Shown here piece by piece: positions 62,689 through 64,000 of a stretch of 64,000 nucleotides of DNA. Under the pieces are notes generated by a model. That model saw only the letters and a list, made by a program, of their open reading frames with translations, was not told where the DNA came from and searched no databases. Origin of the DNA: JBBQHX01 sp035306065 (GTDB taxonomy: Bacteria > Gemmatimonadota > Gemmatimonadetes > Gemmatimonadales > Gemmatimonadaceae); the NCBI GenBank assembly GCA_035306065.1, contig DATGOL010000030.1:1-64000 (forward strand), given 5' to 3'. The first letter of the stretch is position 1; every line of letters starts with the position of its first letter. A program made the translations under genes and the position numbers.

Positions 62689-63441
62689 TCACTCCGTACC
62701 GGCTATCGCGGCCCAGCCCGAAGCCTCCAGGCTGGCGCCACCAACGAGCACGCCGTCAACGTGATCAGCGGCCAGCAAATCGGCCACATTGCCCTTGTTC
62801 ACGCTGCCACCATACAGAATTGGAAGCTTCGCGGCCTTGTCGCCAAGCAGTTCCTGAAGCTCGCGGCGAATCGCCGTATGCACTGTGGAAGCATCCCTGG
62901 GGGTGGCCGTACGACCGGTACCGATCGCCCACACTGGCTCATAAGCGATCATGGCAGAAAGCGCACTCTCCGGCTCGAGATCCTTGAGCGCGGCCCGCAG
63001 CTGGCGCACTACCACATCCTCTGTGCTCCCTGCCTCACGCTCCTCGAGCAGTTCACCAACGCAGAGCATCGGGGTAAGGCCCGCTCGTACCGCGGCCGCA
63101 CACTTGAGCGCGGTTTGCTCGTCAGTTTCGCCGAACACGTGCCGGCGCTCGGAGTGACCCACGAGTGCTACACGAGCACCCGCATCACGCGCTATGGACG
63201 CCGACGTTTCACCCGTGAACGCACCCTTGTCCTCCCAATGAATATTCTGGACACCCACCTGGATGTCGGGGCGGTCCCGAAGCTCCTCGGACAGAACGGC
63301 GAGTGAAGCGGCGGGCGGAAAGATGTAGATGCTCCGTCCGCTGCGACGCGCATACAGCTTCAGGAAGGAACGCGCAAACTCACGGGCATCGGACGGCCCG
63401 TTATGCATCTTCCAGTTGGCAGCAAAGATCCGTCGCGTCAT
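62689..63441 (-). CDS. tpiA: Triose-phosphate isomerase
   Basis: 250 residues: FAANWKMHNG (Asn and Lys of the active site), the His in VALVGHSERRHVFGE and the Glu in IAYEPVWAIGTGRTATP, plus LYGGSVNKGN. It acts with Pgk in glycolysis. It overlaps pgk by one base. Confidence 0.97.
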   Translation of the reverse strand: MTRRIFAANWKMHNGPSDAREFARSFLKLYARRSGRSIYIFPPAASLAVLSEELRDRPDIQVGVQNIHWEDKGAFTGETSASIARDAGARVALVGHSERRHVFGETDEQTALKCAAAVRAGLTPMLCVGELLEEREAGSTEDVVVRQLRAALKDLEPESALSAMIAYEPVWAIGTGRTATPRDASTVHTAIRRELQELLGDKAAKLPILYGGSVNKGNVADLLAADHVDGVLVGGASLEASGWAAIAGTE

Positions 63442-64000
63442 CAGCCCTTCCTCGCGTCAAGTGCCGCAACACCCGGCAACGTGCGTCCCTCGAGAAACTC
63501 GAGTGACGCGCCCCCGCCCGTGGATACATGGCTTACCTCATCCTCGAGCCCTGCCTCCGCAACAGCCGCGGCGGAGTCTCCTCCCCCAACGATCGTGGTT
63601 GCACCCTGGCTGGTTGCAGCGGCCAGGGCCCTTGCCACTTCCAGTGTGCCGAAGTCGAACGGCGGCTTCTCGAACACACCCATCGGTCCGTTCCAGATCA
63701 CCGTCCCTGCCTCACGAAGGATCCCGGCGTACTCTCGGGCGGATTCCGGCCCGATGTCGAACATTGCTTCGTCTGCAGGAATAGCATCGCGGGCCACGAC
63801 TCGTGCCGAGTTGCCCGCATCCATACCGGGTGCCACACGAGCGTCCACGGGCAGCACCAGCTTGTCGCCTGCCTCACTCAGCAGCTCGCGAGCCATGTCC
63901 ACGCGATCGCCTTCCACGAGTGACTTGCCTGTTTCCAGTCCCATCGCACGAAAGAACGTGCACGCCATGGCACCGCCTATGAGCATGCGGTCTACGCGCG
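63441..64000 (-). CDS. pgk: Phosphoglycerate kinase, 3' part (start lies beyond the window)
   Basis: Only the C-terminal domain, about 185 residues, lies here. VDRMLIGGAMACTFFRA, DIGPESAREYA, TVIWNGPMGVFEKPPF, TIVGGGDSAAAVAEAG and VSHVSTGGGASLEFLEG match Pgk. The open frame reaches position 63986 with a methionine, but the family sequence continues past the window edge, so this is not a full gene. It is truncated by the window, not damaged. Confidence 0.96.
   Translation of the reverse strand, partial: RVDRMLIGGAMACTFFRAMGLETGKSLVEGDRVDMARELLSEAGDKLVLPVDARVAPGMDAGNSARVVARDAIPADEAMFDIGPESAREYAGILREAGTVIWNGPMGVFEKPPFDFGTLEVARALAAATSQGATTIVGGGDSAAAVAEAGLEDEVSHVSTGGGASLEFLEGRTLPGVAALDARKG

Overview
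The window is about 64 kb of GC-rich, densely packed bacterial chromosome with core genes only. I found no insertion sequence, prophage, CRISPR array or rRNA. The host is an LPS-making, Gram-negative-type aerobe: a full Kdo synthesis set, Lpt export genes, a 14-subunit-type complex I with one extra NuoM, a three-gene succinate dehydrogenase with a single b558-type anchor, SucCD and malate dehydrogenase. The combination (B-type SdhCAB, UPF0182, YfhO, Kdo-Lpt-RpoN operon) would fit Gemmatimonadota or a neighbouring phylum. That placement is my inference and was not tested by any search.

Layout. Positions 1-2774 are read on the + strand: tRNA-Arg(CCT), two small membrane-anchored proteins and a PLP decarboxylase. 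From 3538 to the end nearly every gene is on the - strand; only dcd (53246-53800) is on +. The two sets converge on a 763-bp non-coding stretch (2775-3537). It holds a 28-bp site that matches XerC/XerD dif sites (the XerD arm is identical to that of B. subtilis as I remember it), and the G-over-C strand bias changes sign there by hand count. I read this as the chromosome dimer resolution site, meaning the replication terminus.

Right of dif, moving against transcription: dapF and a membrane-glycolipid cluster (GT2, YfhO, flippase-like protein, GT4, GT2); rpoN; lptB-lptA-lptC; kdsD-kdsC-kdsA-pyrG-kdsB (one apparent operon from a promoter near 20390); trpG/pabA, xerD, dedA, ispF; the fatty-acid operon yceD-rpmF-plsX-fabH-fabD-fabG-acpP-fabF; ndk, an EIIA-CBS fusion and sucD-sucC; a UPF0182 membrane protein and a phosphohexomutase; nuoABCDEFGHIJKL-M-M-N; dcd and a small membrane protein; sdhCAB and mdh; moaD-moaE-moaA; an HU-family gene; carA-secG; tpiA and the 3' part of pgk.

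The genes work together in a few blocks. Kdo is made by KdsD, KdsA and KdsC, activated by KdsB with CTP from PyrG, and LPS is moved outward by LptBCA. Fatty-acid synthesis feeds the lipids. SucCD, Sdh and Mdh form three consecutive TCA steps beside the complex I operon. Translation is tightly coupled: I count 17 four-base overlaps (ATGA/GTGA type) and 10 one-base overlaps (TGATG type). Several start codons were chosen by these overlaps rather than by taking the longest frame.
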